A stretch of 9,873 nucleotides of DNA from CAZEUZ01 sp964515805 (GCA_964515805.1 CAZEUZ010000165.1:1-9873); one strand, 5' to 3'; counted from the first letter of the stretch, positions 1 through 7,479 are shown. The notes: generated from the sequence alone by a model not told the origin. Program-made: numbers and translations.

Positions 1-149
1 CTGCCGGTATTCCCCTTGAAGCTATAGGTATCCTGCTAATAGTTGAGCGCCCCTTGGATACCATTCGCACTGCCGTCAATGTCGAAGGTGATATGATCGG
101 TGCATTGGTGACACAGCAAGTCTTTAATCGCCGCGTCAATAGAGGCTAA
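1..149 (+). CDS. Sodium:dicarboxylate / acidic amino acid symporter (DAACS/SDF family), C-terminal end only
   Basis: Partial gene, cut by the left edge; reading starts at base 3 and ends at TAA 147-149, leaving 48 residues. The visible peptide begins AGIPLEAIGILLIVERPLD and contains D..RT..NV.GD. This is the last transmembrane helix (TM8) signature of the glutamate/dicarboxylate symporter family, which moves substrate inward with Na+ or H+ across the inner membrane. By alignment from memory to archaeal GltPh, Asp394, Arg397, Thr398, Asn401 and Asp405 are all present. The Arg, which selects acidic substrates in the family, suggests a dicarboxylate or acidic amino acid substrate. The residue matching GltPh Asp390 is Glu here. 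The tail after TM8 is very short and ends in basic residues. Substrate cannot be fixed from this fragment. The gene is followed by leuB after 81 bases, with its own promoter candidate between, so it probably is not part of the leucine pathway. Confidence 0.8.
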   Translation, partial: AGIPLEAIGILLIVERPLDTIRTAVNVEGDMIGALVTQQVFNRRVNRG

Positions 150-156
150 TCTTTAT

Positions 157-185
157 TTGCGGCAGTTTTCCCAGAGCCTTATAAT
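157..185 (+). promoter_or_regulatory. Candidate sigma70 promoter for leuB
   Basis: A perfect TATAAT -10 box lies at 180-185, with TTGCGG at 157-162 as a -35 box (3 of 6 matches to TTGACA) and a 17-base spacer. Transcription would start near 192, leaving a leader of about 39 bases before leuB. The -10 and spacing are strong; the -35 is weak. No leader peptide or attenuator is visible in the leader, only a weak 4-bp hairpin (GAGA 187-190 with TCTC 195-198). Confidence 0.5.
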
Positions 186-230
186 CGAGAGCTTTCTCTT
201 ATATCAGTTTAAAATCACGCAGGCTGAAAA

Positions 231-1331
231 ATGTCTAAAAATTTGTTGTTGTTGCCGGGCGATGGTATCGGGCCTGAAATTATGTCTGAAGCCTGCAAGG
301 TTATCGACCAGCTCAACGTTGTGTTCAACCTCGATTTAGCTTACTCTGAAGGTGATATCGGCGGCAGTTCAATTGACAAGCATGGCTTGCCATTGACAGA
401 AGAGACTATAACCCGGGCGCAGGCGAGTGATGCTATTCTTCTAGGGGCCGTTGGCGGTCCTCAATGGGATGAGTTAGAGCGGGATATCCGTCCGGAAAAA
501 GGCCTGTTGCAGATACGCTCCCGCCTTAATTTATTTGCTAATTTACGTCCCGCCATATTGTATCCGCAGCTAGTGGATGCATCGACTCTCAAATCCGAAT
601 TGGTAGCCGGTTTGGATCTGTTGATTGTTCGCGAACTGACTGGAGGTATTTATTTCGGTGAGCCGCGAGGAGTTCGTACCTTGGACTCTGGAGAACGTCA
701 AGGATTTAATACCTACATCTATTCAGAGAGTGAAATCGAGCGTATCGGTCATAGTGCCTTCGCTATGGCACAAAAGCGAAATGGTCGACTGTGTTCCGTC
801 GACAAGGCTAATGTATTGGAATGTTCGGGCCTTTGGCGCGAGGTAATGAACGACTTGGCATCAGGCTATCCCGATGTTGAGTTATCCCATATGTATGTTG
901 ATAGTGCAGCAATGGAATTGGTGCGCGAACCAAAACAATTCGATGTCATTGTTACAGGCAATATGTTTGGTGATATTTTATCGGATGTTGCCGCTATGTT
1001 GACTGGTTCTATCGGCATGTTACCTTCGGCTTCTTTGGATAAGAAAGGCAGAGGATTGTACGAGCCCGTGCACGGTTCGGCGCCGGATATTGCCGGGCAG
1101 GGCAGGGCTAACCCACTCGCAATTATTCTATCACTGGCGATGATGTTACGTTATTCCCTGTCGATGTCTGTTGCTGCAGATGCCGTGGAACAATCAGTAG
1201 GACAGGTATTGGATCAGCGTCTACGCACAAAAGATATTTATGCGGATGGCATGATACCGGTGAGTACAGCTGAAATGGGTGATGCCGTTGCCAGGGCATT
1301 AAAAAATAGTCGGATATCGACAGCCAGTTAA
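231..1331 (+). CDS. leuB: 3-isopropylmalate dehydrogenase
   Basis: Oxidatively decarboxylates 3-isopropylmalate with NAD+ to 2-oxoisocaproate, the last specific step of leucine synthesis before transamination; a cytoplasmic homodimer in the family. The protein is 366 residues, a normal length. It opens with the family start LLLLPGDGIGPEI. Substrate-binding arginines are seen at R96, R106 and R134 (RELTGGIYFGEPRG), with Y141 and K192 (VDKANVLE). Metal-binding aspartates are D224, D248 and D252, the last two inside NMFGDILSD at 244-252. The NAD-site loop HGSAPDIAG is at 281-289. These match the known Thermus residue set. ATG 231 is preceded by only a weak AGG at 221-223, but places the N-terminus exactly as expected. 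asd follows after 72 bases. leuC and leuD are not directly upstream, where related genomes often have them; a transporter is there instead. Confidence 0.97.
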   Translation: MSKNLLLLPGDGIGPEIMSEACKVIDQLNVVFNLDLAYSEGDIGGSSIDKHGLPLTEETITRAQASDAILLGAVGGPQWDELERDIRPEKGLLQIRSRLNLFANLRPAILYPQLVDASTLKSELVAGLDLLIVRELTGGIYFGEPRGVRTLDSGERQGFNTYIYSESEIERIGHSAFAMAQKRNGRLCSVDKANVLECSGLWREVMNDLASGYPDVELSHMYVDSAAMELVREPKQFDVIVTGNMFGDILSDVAAMLTGSIGMLPSASLDKKGRGLYEPVHGSAPDIAGQGRANPLAIILSLAMMLRYSLSMSVAADAVEQSVGQVLDQRLRTKDIYADGMIPVSTAEMGDAVARALKNSRISTAS

Positions 1332-1403
1332 AATGATATGGTGTAGCCAAGCACAAAGATCAGGGTAAGAAAGATTGGAGTAAGGTAAGTAGAGAGTATT
1401 CAA

Positions 1404-2540
1404 ATGAAAGTAGGTTTTGTAGGTTGGCGTGGAATGGTTGGTTCCGTTTTAATGGAGCGCATGCTGGCAGAGAATGATTTTGACGGCATTGAGCCGGTAT
1501 TTTTTTCCACTTCGAATGTTGGTGGTGCCGGCCCTGACATTGGTGTCGATATTCCCTCTCTCAAAGATGCAAAAGACATCCATACGTTAAGTGAGTTGGA
1601 TGTGATTGTTTCGTGTCAAGGCGGCGACTATACCAATGCTGTTCACGGTCCGTTGCGTGCGAAAGGTTGGCAGGGTTACTGGATCGATGCCGCTTCTACG
1701 TTGCGTATGGCCGACGATTCGATTATCGTTTTGGATCCGGTTAATCGATCCGTTATAGATAATGGTATTGCCACTGGCATTAAGAACTACATCGGCGGTA
1801 ACTGTACAGTTAGTTTACTATTGATGGCTGTCGGTGGTCTGTTGCATGCTGGTGTCGTCGAATGGATTTCAGCAATGACCTACCAAGCCGCTAGTGGTGG
1901 TGGTGCCAAGCATATGCGTGAACTATTGACCCAAATGGGTGATTTACATCACTGTGTATCGAGTCAACTTGCAAATCCCGCAGCAGCTATTTTGGATATT
2001 GACCGCGAAGTGACTTCGAGACTGCGTAGCCGAGACTTTGATGTGAGCCAATTCGGCGTCCCATTGGCTGGTAGTTTGATTCCCTGGATCGATTCCGAGT
2101 TGGATAACGGTCAAAGCCGAGAAGAATGGAAAGCCGGTGTCGAGAGCAATAAAATTATGGATGCCAGTTATGAAAGTGATCAAATCGACTCTCTTACTCC
2201 AGTCCCCATTGATGGACTCTGCGTGCGTATCGGATCCATGCGTTGTCACAGTCAAGCGTTGACGATTAAGTTGACTGAAGATATTCCTCTAGATGCAATT
2301 GAAAATATGTTGGCCGATGCTAATGACTGGGTAGAGGTGATTGCAAATAATAAAGCTGACAGTATGCGTGAATTGACTCCAGCCGCCGTCAGTGGCACTT
2401 TATCCGTTCCCATTGGCAGGTTGCGTAAATTGGCTATGGGTCCGCGATATCTGAGCGCTTTTACTGTTGGTGATCAGTTGTTATGGGGAGCGGCTGAACC
2501 TCTGCGACGCACATTACGCATTTTATTAAATCATTCGTAA
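1404..2540 (+). CDS. asd: Aspartate-semialdehyde dehydrogenase (E. coli-type)
   Basis: Reduces L-aspartyl-4-phosphate with NADPH to L-aspartate-4-semialdehyde, the branch point to lysine, diaminopimelate (cell wall), methionine and threonine; cytoplasmic. At 378 residues it is close to the E. coli enzyme and aligns almost throughout. The NADP-binding loop GWRGMVG is at 7-13. The catalytic cysteine is C134 in NYIGGNCTVS, with Q161 (TYQAASG). The Arg/His pair is R275 and H282 in GLCVRIGSMRCHSQ, and the phosphate-site residues R101 and K243 are present. The C-terminus (SAFTVGDQLLWGAAEPLRR) is typical. The ATG has AGAG at 1393-1396 as a weak ribosome site 7 bases upstream. It is the catalytically complete member of a tandem pair: the next gene is a paralogue of a different Asd subfamily that lacks these residues, so this copy presumably carries the essential activity. 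Confidence 0.97.
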   Translation: MKVGFVGWRGMVGSVLMERMLAENDFDGIEPVFFSTSNVGGAGPDIGVDIPSLKDAKDIHTLSELDVIVSCQGGDYTNAVHGPLRAKGWQGYWIDAASTLRMADDSIIVLDPVNRSVIDNGIATGIKNYIGGNCTVSLLLMAVGGLLHAGVVEWISAMTYQAASGGGAKHMRELLTQMGDLHHCVSSQLANPAAAILDIDREVTSRLRSRDFDVSQFGVPLAGSLIPWIDSELDNGQSREEWKAGVESNKIMDASYESDQIDSLTPVPIDGLCVRIGSMRCHSQALTIKLTEDIPLDAIENMLADANDWVEVIANNKADSMRELTPAAVSGTLSVPIGRLRKLAMGPRYLSAFTVGDQLLWGAAEPLRRTLRILLNHS

Positions 2541-2558
2541 TACTTTTTATACTCTTTC

Positions 2559-3593
2559 ATGAGCAAAGTCAGTAAAGGATTCGATGTAGCAATTGTAGGT
2601 GCTACTGGAATGGTTGGGGAAGCCGTTTGTGAGCTGTTGCAGCAGCAACGCTTGCCCGTCAATCATTTTTATCTTTTGGCTAGCGAGAACACGGCAGGTG
2701 AACGCGTGTCATTCAACGGCAAATACAGGGTGGTTAAGCCGTTGGATGAATTTGACTTTAGCCGAGTTCAAATAGCGATTTTTTGCACCCCCGATGAGGT
2801 TTCCACCACTTTCGTTCCAAAGGCAGTAGAAGCGGGATGTACTGTTTTGGACAATAGTCAATGTTACGTTGATGATGACGATGTACCACTGGTTATTGCC
2901 GGCGTTAATGATAACGCTCTGGACATGCTGAATCAGCATCGAAAAATTGTGGCTAATCCAGACAGCATAGTCATTCAATTGTGGACGGTGTTGAAACCTA
3001 TTTACGATCTTGTTGGCATTAAAAAGATTACTGTGGCTACTTATCAGGCAGTCTCGGGTCAAGGTAAACACGCTATAGAGACATTGGCCAAACAAACCGT
3101 GAGCGTTCTCAATGGTCAGGGGGCTAAAACAGACAACCGCAGCCAACAGATAGCATTTAATCTGCAGCCTGTCATCGGTAAATCTGTCATCAAAGGTCAT
3201 AGCTCGACCGAACTACAGTTTATCCGCCAAAGTCAGCGTATTATTATCGATCCAAAATTACAATTGAGCGCTACCTGCGTCCAAGTACCTGTATTTCATG
3301 GTGACAGCTTGGTCGTTCACATTGAGACTAGTGAGTCGATCGGTGCTGAAAAAGTGATAGATTTACTTAAAAAAAATAATAAAATTAAAGTCTTAGGTGA
3401 TCTTGAGAATAGTGAATACGCTACTCCTTTGACAAGTTCGAAAAATGGAGAGCGTGTTTTTGTAAGCCGTATTCGTAACGATTTACACAGTGATTACGGG
3501 CTCAATATGTGGATCGTTGGCGACGATATCAGAAATGGTATGGCGATGAATATAGTCCAAATTGCTGAAAAATTGATAAAATATCATTTATAA
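2559..3593 (+). CDS. usg: Aspartate-semialdehyde dehydrogenase-like protein with lost active site (Usg-type)
   Basis: A 344-residue member of the Asd/Usg family, more like the Vibrio Asd2/Gram-positive branch than the preceding asd. The nucleotide-binding start AIVGATGMVG (11-20) is kept. The catalytic segment normally reads ANPNCSTIQ; here it is ANPDSIVIQ (132-140), placing Ser136 where the nucleophilic Cys should be. The phosphate-binding Arg of NSSAFR is Val104, the Arg of VRVPV is Gln242 and the His of the GHS motif is Asp249. Q163 remains. Loss of all four residues argues that it does not make aspartate semialdehyde. A Usg-like gene at this position, between asd and fimV/truA, is known from Pseudomonas-type genomes; its role is not established. 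ATG 2559 has no visible Shine-Dalgarno; it lies 18 bases after the asd stop in the same frame, so translation may depend on ribosomes leaving asd. Alternative reading as a working enzyme is unlikely. Confidence 0.85.
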   Translation: MSKVSKGFDVAIVGATGMVGEAVCELLQQQRLPVNHFYLLASENTAGERVSFNGKYRVVKPLDEFDFSRVQIAIFCTPDEVSTTFVPKAVEAGCTVLDNSQCYVDDDDVPLVIAGVNDNALDMLNQHRKIVANPDSIVIQLWTVLKPIYDLVGIKKITVATYQAVSGQGKHAIETLAKQTVSVLNGQGAKTDNRSQQIAFNLQPVIGKSVIKGHSSTELQFIRQSQRIIIDPKLQLSATCVQVPVFHGDSLVVHIETSESIGAEKVIDLLKKNNKIKVLGDLENSEYATPLTSSKNGERVFVSRIRNDLHSDYGLNMWIVGDDIRNGMAMNIVQIAEKLIKYHL

Positions 3594-3594
3594 T
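3589..3594 (+). promoter_or_regulatory. Possible -10 box of an internal promoter for fimV
   Basis: A perfect TATAAT overlaps the stop codon of the Asd-like gene. No good -35 sits at 16-18 bases upstream (TGAAAA at 3566-3571 is the best at 17), so this rests on the -10 alone. If used, transcription would start near 3601, leaving only about 16 bases before ATG 3617 but about 165 before ATG 3767. Confidence 0.25.
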
Positions 3595-3616
3595 GGATAG
3601 TTAGGAAAATAAATTA

Positions 3617-6577
3617 ATGTCAATTCGAGACTTTCTTGCTAAAGTTAGCATATTATTATCAGATAATGAAAATGATAGAGTATTTGTCAAAGAATATCAG
3701 AAACAAAAGAATACTGGAAAAATGTTGAAAGAAGACAAGTTAGAAAAAAGCAAAAAGGTATGTTCTATGGAGCCTATGCAACCTATGAGTTCTATGAAAA
3801 ATCACGCATCAGCCTTGGTTTTTACCCTGTTGGGGCTATTTTCTGCCAATTTAGTTCATGCTTTAGGCTTGGGTGAAATAACTCTCAAATCCTCGCTCAA
3901 TGAACCTTTGGTTGCGGAGATTCGATTATTGGAAGTGAGAGATCTGGCCAAAAGTCAGATTAAGGTCAAATTGGCTCCTCGGGACGCGTTTCAACGCGCT
4001 GGTGTCGAGCGCGCGTTTTTCCTCAACGATATTACGTTCGAGGTCGATCTCAGTGATCGTTCTATGCCTCTGGTTCGTCTACAGTCCACCAAGACAGTGG
4101 TAGAGCCTTACCTCAACTTTTTATTAGAAGTTCAATGGCCCAGTGGTCGATTGCTTCGAGAATATACATTACTGATGGATTTGCCCATTTTTGATAGTGC
4201 TAGTAGCAGTAGTAAGGTTACTACGCCTGCAGCGAAAACCAATATACCGAGTGTAAAATCAAAACAGCAGGCTACAAAACCTACACCGATCAAAGCCGAA
4301 AAATCGTCAGTTTCACCCTCTTTTTCCACACGGTCAGCTCCAGCCAATTCGGCGCCATCGGCTACTGCTGAATCTAGCGCTACACAAGAATCGATGCCGA
4401 CTGAATACCAAATCGTGGAGGGAGATACCCTGTGGGATATTGCACTTAGAACTCGCCCGGATCAGTCCGTGATTGTTCACCAAAGCATGCTGGCTATTCA
4501 ACGCAAAAATCCGGAAGCGTTTATCGACGGTAACATCAACCTGTTACGTAAAGGTGAGGTGTTACGACTCCCCAACAAGGCGGAAATGCTGAGTGTTTCC
4601 ACACAACAGGCGATAGCAGAAGTCGCCCGCCAAAATAGACAATGGTCGAGTCAAACTAATACTGGGGCGGTGCTCAAAGGTGATAGCGCTGCTTCACCAC
4701 TAAACGATTCGCAATCGTCAGCACCAACAGGCCGTCTTAAACTCAGTGCCATCGATAATCTTCCCACAAGTACGGCAACAATATCGAGTGGTGGCGGAAC
4801 AGGTAATTCACTGGAAAATCAGCTAGTCGCTGCTCAAGAAGAACTCGATAGAACCAACCAAGAAAATAAAGAACTCTCTGAAAGGGTAGAGCAGCTTGAA
4901 GCGCAAATTGACACCATGGAAAAGTTAATAGCTGTCAGCAATGACAAATTGCGCGCACTGCAATTGGCTGCTGCAGAAAAGAATACATCGGATACGACAG
5001 GTGAAATAATAGAGGACGCTGAGCTTAAACTACAATCTCGAGGTACGGGTGACAGTCTTACACAAGTTGAGCGGCCTATGGTTCCAGAGGAAAAAATGAC
5101 CGAAGTATCGGAGCCAGACACAGATAGCCAACAACCTGAAACTAGTGCTTTATCCCAAACTAACACGTCATCTGCATCTGCTGCTCCGGAAACTATAACT
5201 CAAACTGAGGCTCCAATTGCATCCGAACCTGTTACAGAAACCGAGCGCAATATTGTCGACGCTATAAAAGACAATATTAACTACATTGCCGGTGCTGTGA
5301 TTGCCTTACTATTTTTTGTCATGCTGTTGCTGCGTTTTCGCAAAAAAGATAGTGAAGATGAATTGGATATAATTGACGAAATAGGGTCAGTAGATGAAGA
5401 AAATAATCAACAAGAAGATATCATCACCGAACAGTTCGATGAAGATGCCGACAGTTTAATCGTCGACGATGAGCTTAATTTAGACGGTGATCAGTTTGAA
5501 GAATCCATTGACGATGATGTCGACGCCATTGACAAGGCCAACATTTTTATCAGTCTGGGCCAATATGAGCAGGCGGAAAAATTGTTGTTGCGTGAGATTG
5601 AAACTAATCCGGATAATGTTAATGCACGTCTGAATTTATTAAAGGTTTATTCTGAAACGAAAAATGTCGGCGAATTTGACGTGCAGTATGCTCAACTATT
5701 GCCAATGGGTAATGCCAGCATCAATGAAAAAGCGAAAGCACTGCGTGATGCTATTCCCAATGCAGGTGATTTTGATGTCAGTCAGTACGTATCCGAAGAT
5801 GCTGATCAATTCTCTTTCGGCGATCAACCTGACCTTGACAAGGATCTACAATCACTGACTGAAACGGCTAACATCGATGATGGTAAGGATGATACATCTT
5901 TAGATCTCGATTTTTCTGACTTCGACAAGGAGTTAACCGAAGATCAGTCTTTATCAGAAGAAAACAAGCAGACTGAATACACGGCAGATGAAGAAGCACC
6001 GTCAATAACAACAGAAGATGGCTTATTAACCGATGATAAGCAAGACACTTTTGACGATATGAGCTTGGATTTCGATGATGACTTGTCAATCGAAGATAAT
6101 CAAGATGATTCGGACTTGCTAACCCCAGAGAAAGATAATCTCAGTGAACCAGAAAGCATTGATTTCAGTACAGAGTTTGATCCAGAATCGGAATCGGTAG
6201 ACATTGGATCAGACACGCAAATTCCCACTGGACAAAGTAGTGATGGGGAAGATTCTGATATGCAGTTGTCTTCGGATCAAGTTGATATGGCGTCACTCGA
6301 CAAAGAAATCAGTTCAATCATTGATGATCAACCTGAAGCTGAAGCACCAGGTCAACCGGATGATCAACTTGATTTTGATAGCAATCTAAATGATCTTGAT
6401 AACGATTTAAATACCTTGAGTGATGACTCCGATGAGGTTGAAACCAAGTTAGAGTTGGCGCTGGCTTATTTGGATATGGGCGATAGTGGTGGCGCTAAGG
6501 ATATTCTCAGTGAAGTCATTGAAGAGGGTACGCCTGAGCAACAAAATAAAGCTCGTGATCTTTTGAACAAACTTTAA
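3617..6577 (+). CDS. fimV: FimV-family inner-membrane polar organiser (LysM, TPR, FimV C-terminal domain)
   Basis: FimV family proteins bind peptidoglycan through a periplasmic LysM domain and act in the cytoplasm on pole organisation, type IV pilus assembly and twitching, partly through cyclic AMP signalling (known from Pseudomonas). In the 986-residue frame from 3617: signal segment about 60-82 with likely cleavage at VHA|LGLGE; conserved periplasmic domain 83-190 (LGLGEITLKSSLNEPL, then EPYLNFLLEVQWPSGRLLREYTLL in two parts); Ser/Thr/Pro/Ala linker 195-260; LysM 263-319; coiled coil about 398-455; one membrane helix about 555-574 followed by basic RFRKK; a very acidic cytoplasmic region 578-935 holding a TPR pair about 637-712; and the conserved C-terminal FimV domain 940-986 (ETKLELALAYLDMGD). 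The start is uncertain: residues 1-50 form a charged extension before the signal peptide, absent from FimV proteins I know. ATG 3767 (residue 51), with AAGG 8 bases upstream, or ATG 3794 gives a conventional start. Family identity is secure; start is not. Confidence 0.93.
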   Translation: MSIRDFLAKVSILLSDNENDRVFVKEYQKQKNTGKMLKEDKLEKSKKVCSMEPMQPMSSMKNHASALVFTLLGLFSANLVHALGLGEITLKSSLNEPLVAEIRLLEVRDLAKSQIKVKLAPRDAFQRAGVERAFFLNDITFEVDLSDRSMPLVRLQSTKTVVEPYLNFLLEVQWPSGRLLREYTLLMDLPIFDSASSSSKVTTPAAKTNIPSVKSKQQATKPTPIKAEKSSVSPSFSTRSAPANSAPSATAESSATQESMPTEYQIVEGDTLWDIALRTRPDQSVIVHQSMLAIQRKNPEAFIDGNINLLRKGEVLRLPNKAEMLSVSTQQAIAEVARQNRQWSSQTNTGAVLKGDSAASPLNDSQSSAPTGRLKLSAIDNLPTSTATISSGGGTGNSLENQLVAAQEELDRTNQENKELSERVEQLEAQIDTMEKLIAVSNDKLRALQLAAAEKNTSDTTGEIIEDAELKLQSRGTGDSLTQVERPMVPEEKMTEVSEPDTDSQQPETSALSQTNTSSASAAPETITQTEAPIASEPVTETERNIVDAIKDNINYIAGAVIALLFFVMLLLRFRKKDSEDELDIIDEIGSVDEENNQQEDIITEQFDEDADSLIVDDELNLDGDQFEESIDDDVDAIDKANIFISLGQYEQAEKLLLREIETNPDNVNARLNLLKVYSETKNVGEFDVQYAQLLPMGNASINEKAKALRDAIPNAGDFDVSQYVSEDADQFSFGDQPDLDKDLQSLTETANIDDGKDDTSLDLDFSDFDKELTEDQSLSEENKQTEYTADEEAPSITTEDGLLTDDKQDTFDDMSLDFDDDLSIEDNQDDSDLLTPEKDNLSEPESIDFSTEFDPESESVDIGSDTQIPTGQSSDGEDSDMQLSSDQVDMASLDKEISSIIDDQPEAEAPGQPDDQLDFDSNLNDLDNDLNTLSDDSDEVETKLELALAYLDMGDSGGAKDILSEVIEEGTPEQQNKARDLLNKL
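3755..3758 (+). promoter_or_regulatory. Ribosome binding site supporting the shorter fimV start (ATG 3767)
   Basis: AAGG lies 8 bases before ATG 3767, ideal spacing. The competing site is TTAGGA at 3601-3606, 10 bases before ATG 3617, which is at least as good in sequence. The shorter start puts the signal peptide 9 residues from the N-terminus, as secretion signals normally require, so I favour 3767 on protein grounds; sequence alone does not settle it. Confidence 0.45.
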
Positions 6578-6651
6578 TTAACTTGGCAGACCCTAAAGCT
6601 TGCTACACCCGCAATTGTCAGTTAAGTACTGAAGCGACATTTCCGAGAGGA

Positions 6652-7437
6652 ATGTCCCGAATTGCTCTTGGCATAGAGTACAATGGCAGCCAATTCCATG
6701 GCTTTCAATGTCAGCCCTCTGGTGTTACTACGGTTCAGCGCTATCTGAATAGCGCTCTTTCTACGATTGCCGACGAGCCGATAACCACTATTTGCGCGGG
6801 TAGAACGGATGCTGGCGTTCATGCAACGAATCAAGTGGTGCATTTTGATACCCTAGCGCAACGTTCAGATAACGCCTGGCTTCGTGGGGCCAACAGTCAT
6901 CTACCTAACCATATTAGCATCCGTTGGGCAAAGGTAGTTGCACCACGATTTCACTCGCGTTTTAGCGCAATTTCACGTTGTTACCGATACATTATTCACT
7001 GTTGCTCAACGCCTTCTGCACTGCTAAACCAACAGGTAGCCTGGCAGCGTCGCTCATTGGATATAGTACGCATGCGAAAGGCGTCTGTCTGCTTGATAGG
7101 TGAGCACGACTTTAGTGCTTTTCGTGCTGCTCAGTGTCAATCAAGGCGGCCATTTAGGTGTATCCAAAATATTACCATTGAACAGCGTAACGACTTAATC
7201 ATTATTGAGATCAAAGCTAATGCTTTTCTTTATCATATGGTGCGTAACATTGTCGGCGTGTTAACCGTTATTGGAGCAGGCGATGCTTCGTTGGATTGGT
7301 GCCGTCAAGTTCTCAACAGCCGCGATCGTCGACAGGCGGGTGTTACTGCAGCTGCTTCAGGACTCTATTTGGTTGCCGTCGATTATCCTAATGAATTTAA
7401 TTTGCCAATAATGCCCAAAGGTCCTTATATTGTTTAG
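6652..7437 (+). CDS. truA: tRNA pseudouridine(38-40) synthase TruA
   Basis: Converts uridines 38, 39 and 40 in the anticodon arm of many tRNAs to pseudouridine. The 261-residue protein from ATG 6652 aligns end to end with E. coli TruA: IALGIEYNGS near the start, the catalytic Asp in CAGRTDAGVH (D53), the conserved tyrosine region RCYRYII, GEHDFSAFRAAQCQS, ANAFLYHMVRNIVG, and the C-terminal GLYLVAVDYP. The start is unsure. ATG 6652 has GAGAGG ending only 1 base before it, too close for normal use. The frame is open upstream to TTG 6583, 5 bases after the fimV stop, which would add 23 residues; E. coli and Pseudomonas TruA do have a few to about twenty extra residues here. The upstream residues look unconserved, and TTG 6583 has no ribosome site. 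The gene follows fimV closely and is probably cotranscribed. Confidence 0.95.
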   Translation: MSRIALGIEYNGSQFHGFQCQPSGVTTVQRYLNSALSTIADEPITTICAGRTDAGVHATNQVVHFDTLAQRSDNAWLRGANSHLPNHISIRWAKVVAPRFHSRFSAISRCYRYIIHCCSTPSALLNQQVAWQRRSLDIVRMRKASVCLIGEHDFSAFRAAQCQSRRPFRCIQNITIEQRNDLIIIEIKANAFLYHMVRNIVGVLTVIGAGDASLDWCRQVLNSRDRRQAGVTAAASGLYLVAVDYPNEFNLPIMPKGPYIV

Positions 7438-7455
7438 ATTGCAGTTCAAATAACC

Positions 7456-7479
7456 CCGCCCTCGAGAGGTGAGGTGTGG
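7456..7479 (+). other. GC-rich stem-loop in the truA-trpF gap
   Basis: CCGCCCTC (7456-7463) can pair with GAGGTGTGG (7471-7479): eight pairs including one G-U, with U7475 bulged and a 7-base loop GAGAGGT. The next T-run (7499-7503) is about 20 bases away, so this is not a classical intrinsic terminator; an A/T-only hairpin (7480-7485 with 7495-7500) just before that T-run is weak. It could slow or protect transcript ends between truA and trpF. The rest of the 115-base gap shows no clear promoter: AATAAT at 7520-7525 has no proper -35. Confidence 0.3.

Noticed and set aside
1332..1403. Promoter or terminator in the leuB-asd gap
   Set aside because: No pair of boxes at proper spacing and no GC hairpin with T-run; the gap is simply purine-rich with a weak ribosome site.
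1944..2255. 103-codon open frame on the - strand inside asd
   Set aside because: Antisense to a conserved part of Asd; no recognisable family or start context.
2709..3200. 163-codon open frame on the - strand inside the Asd-like gene
   Set aside because: Lies wholly antisense to a well-aligned coding gene, has no recognisable domain or ribosome site, and is best explained as a shadow of the + strand gene.
3369..3376. Run of eight A bases in the Asd-like gene, a possible slippage or phase-variation site
   Set aside because: Encodes Lys-Lys-Asn in a variable surface region, the frame is intact on both sides, and A8 runs are common in sequence of this composition.
4200..4211. Short AGT/AGC repeat (Ser codons) in fimV, as a possible tandem repeat
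   Set aside because: Only a few codons long and in a Ser-rich periplasmic linker; ordinary low complexity.
4834..5166. 110-codon Ser-rich open frame on the - strand inside fimV
   Set aside because: Its Ser-rich composition is the complement of the Glu/Gln/Thr-rich coiled coil and linker codons of fimV.
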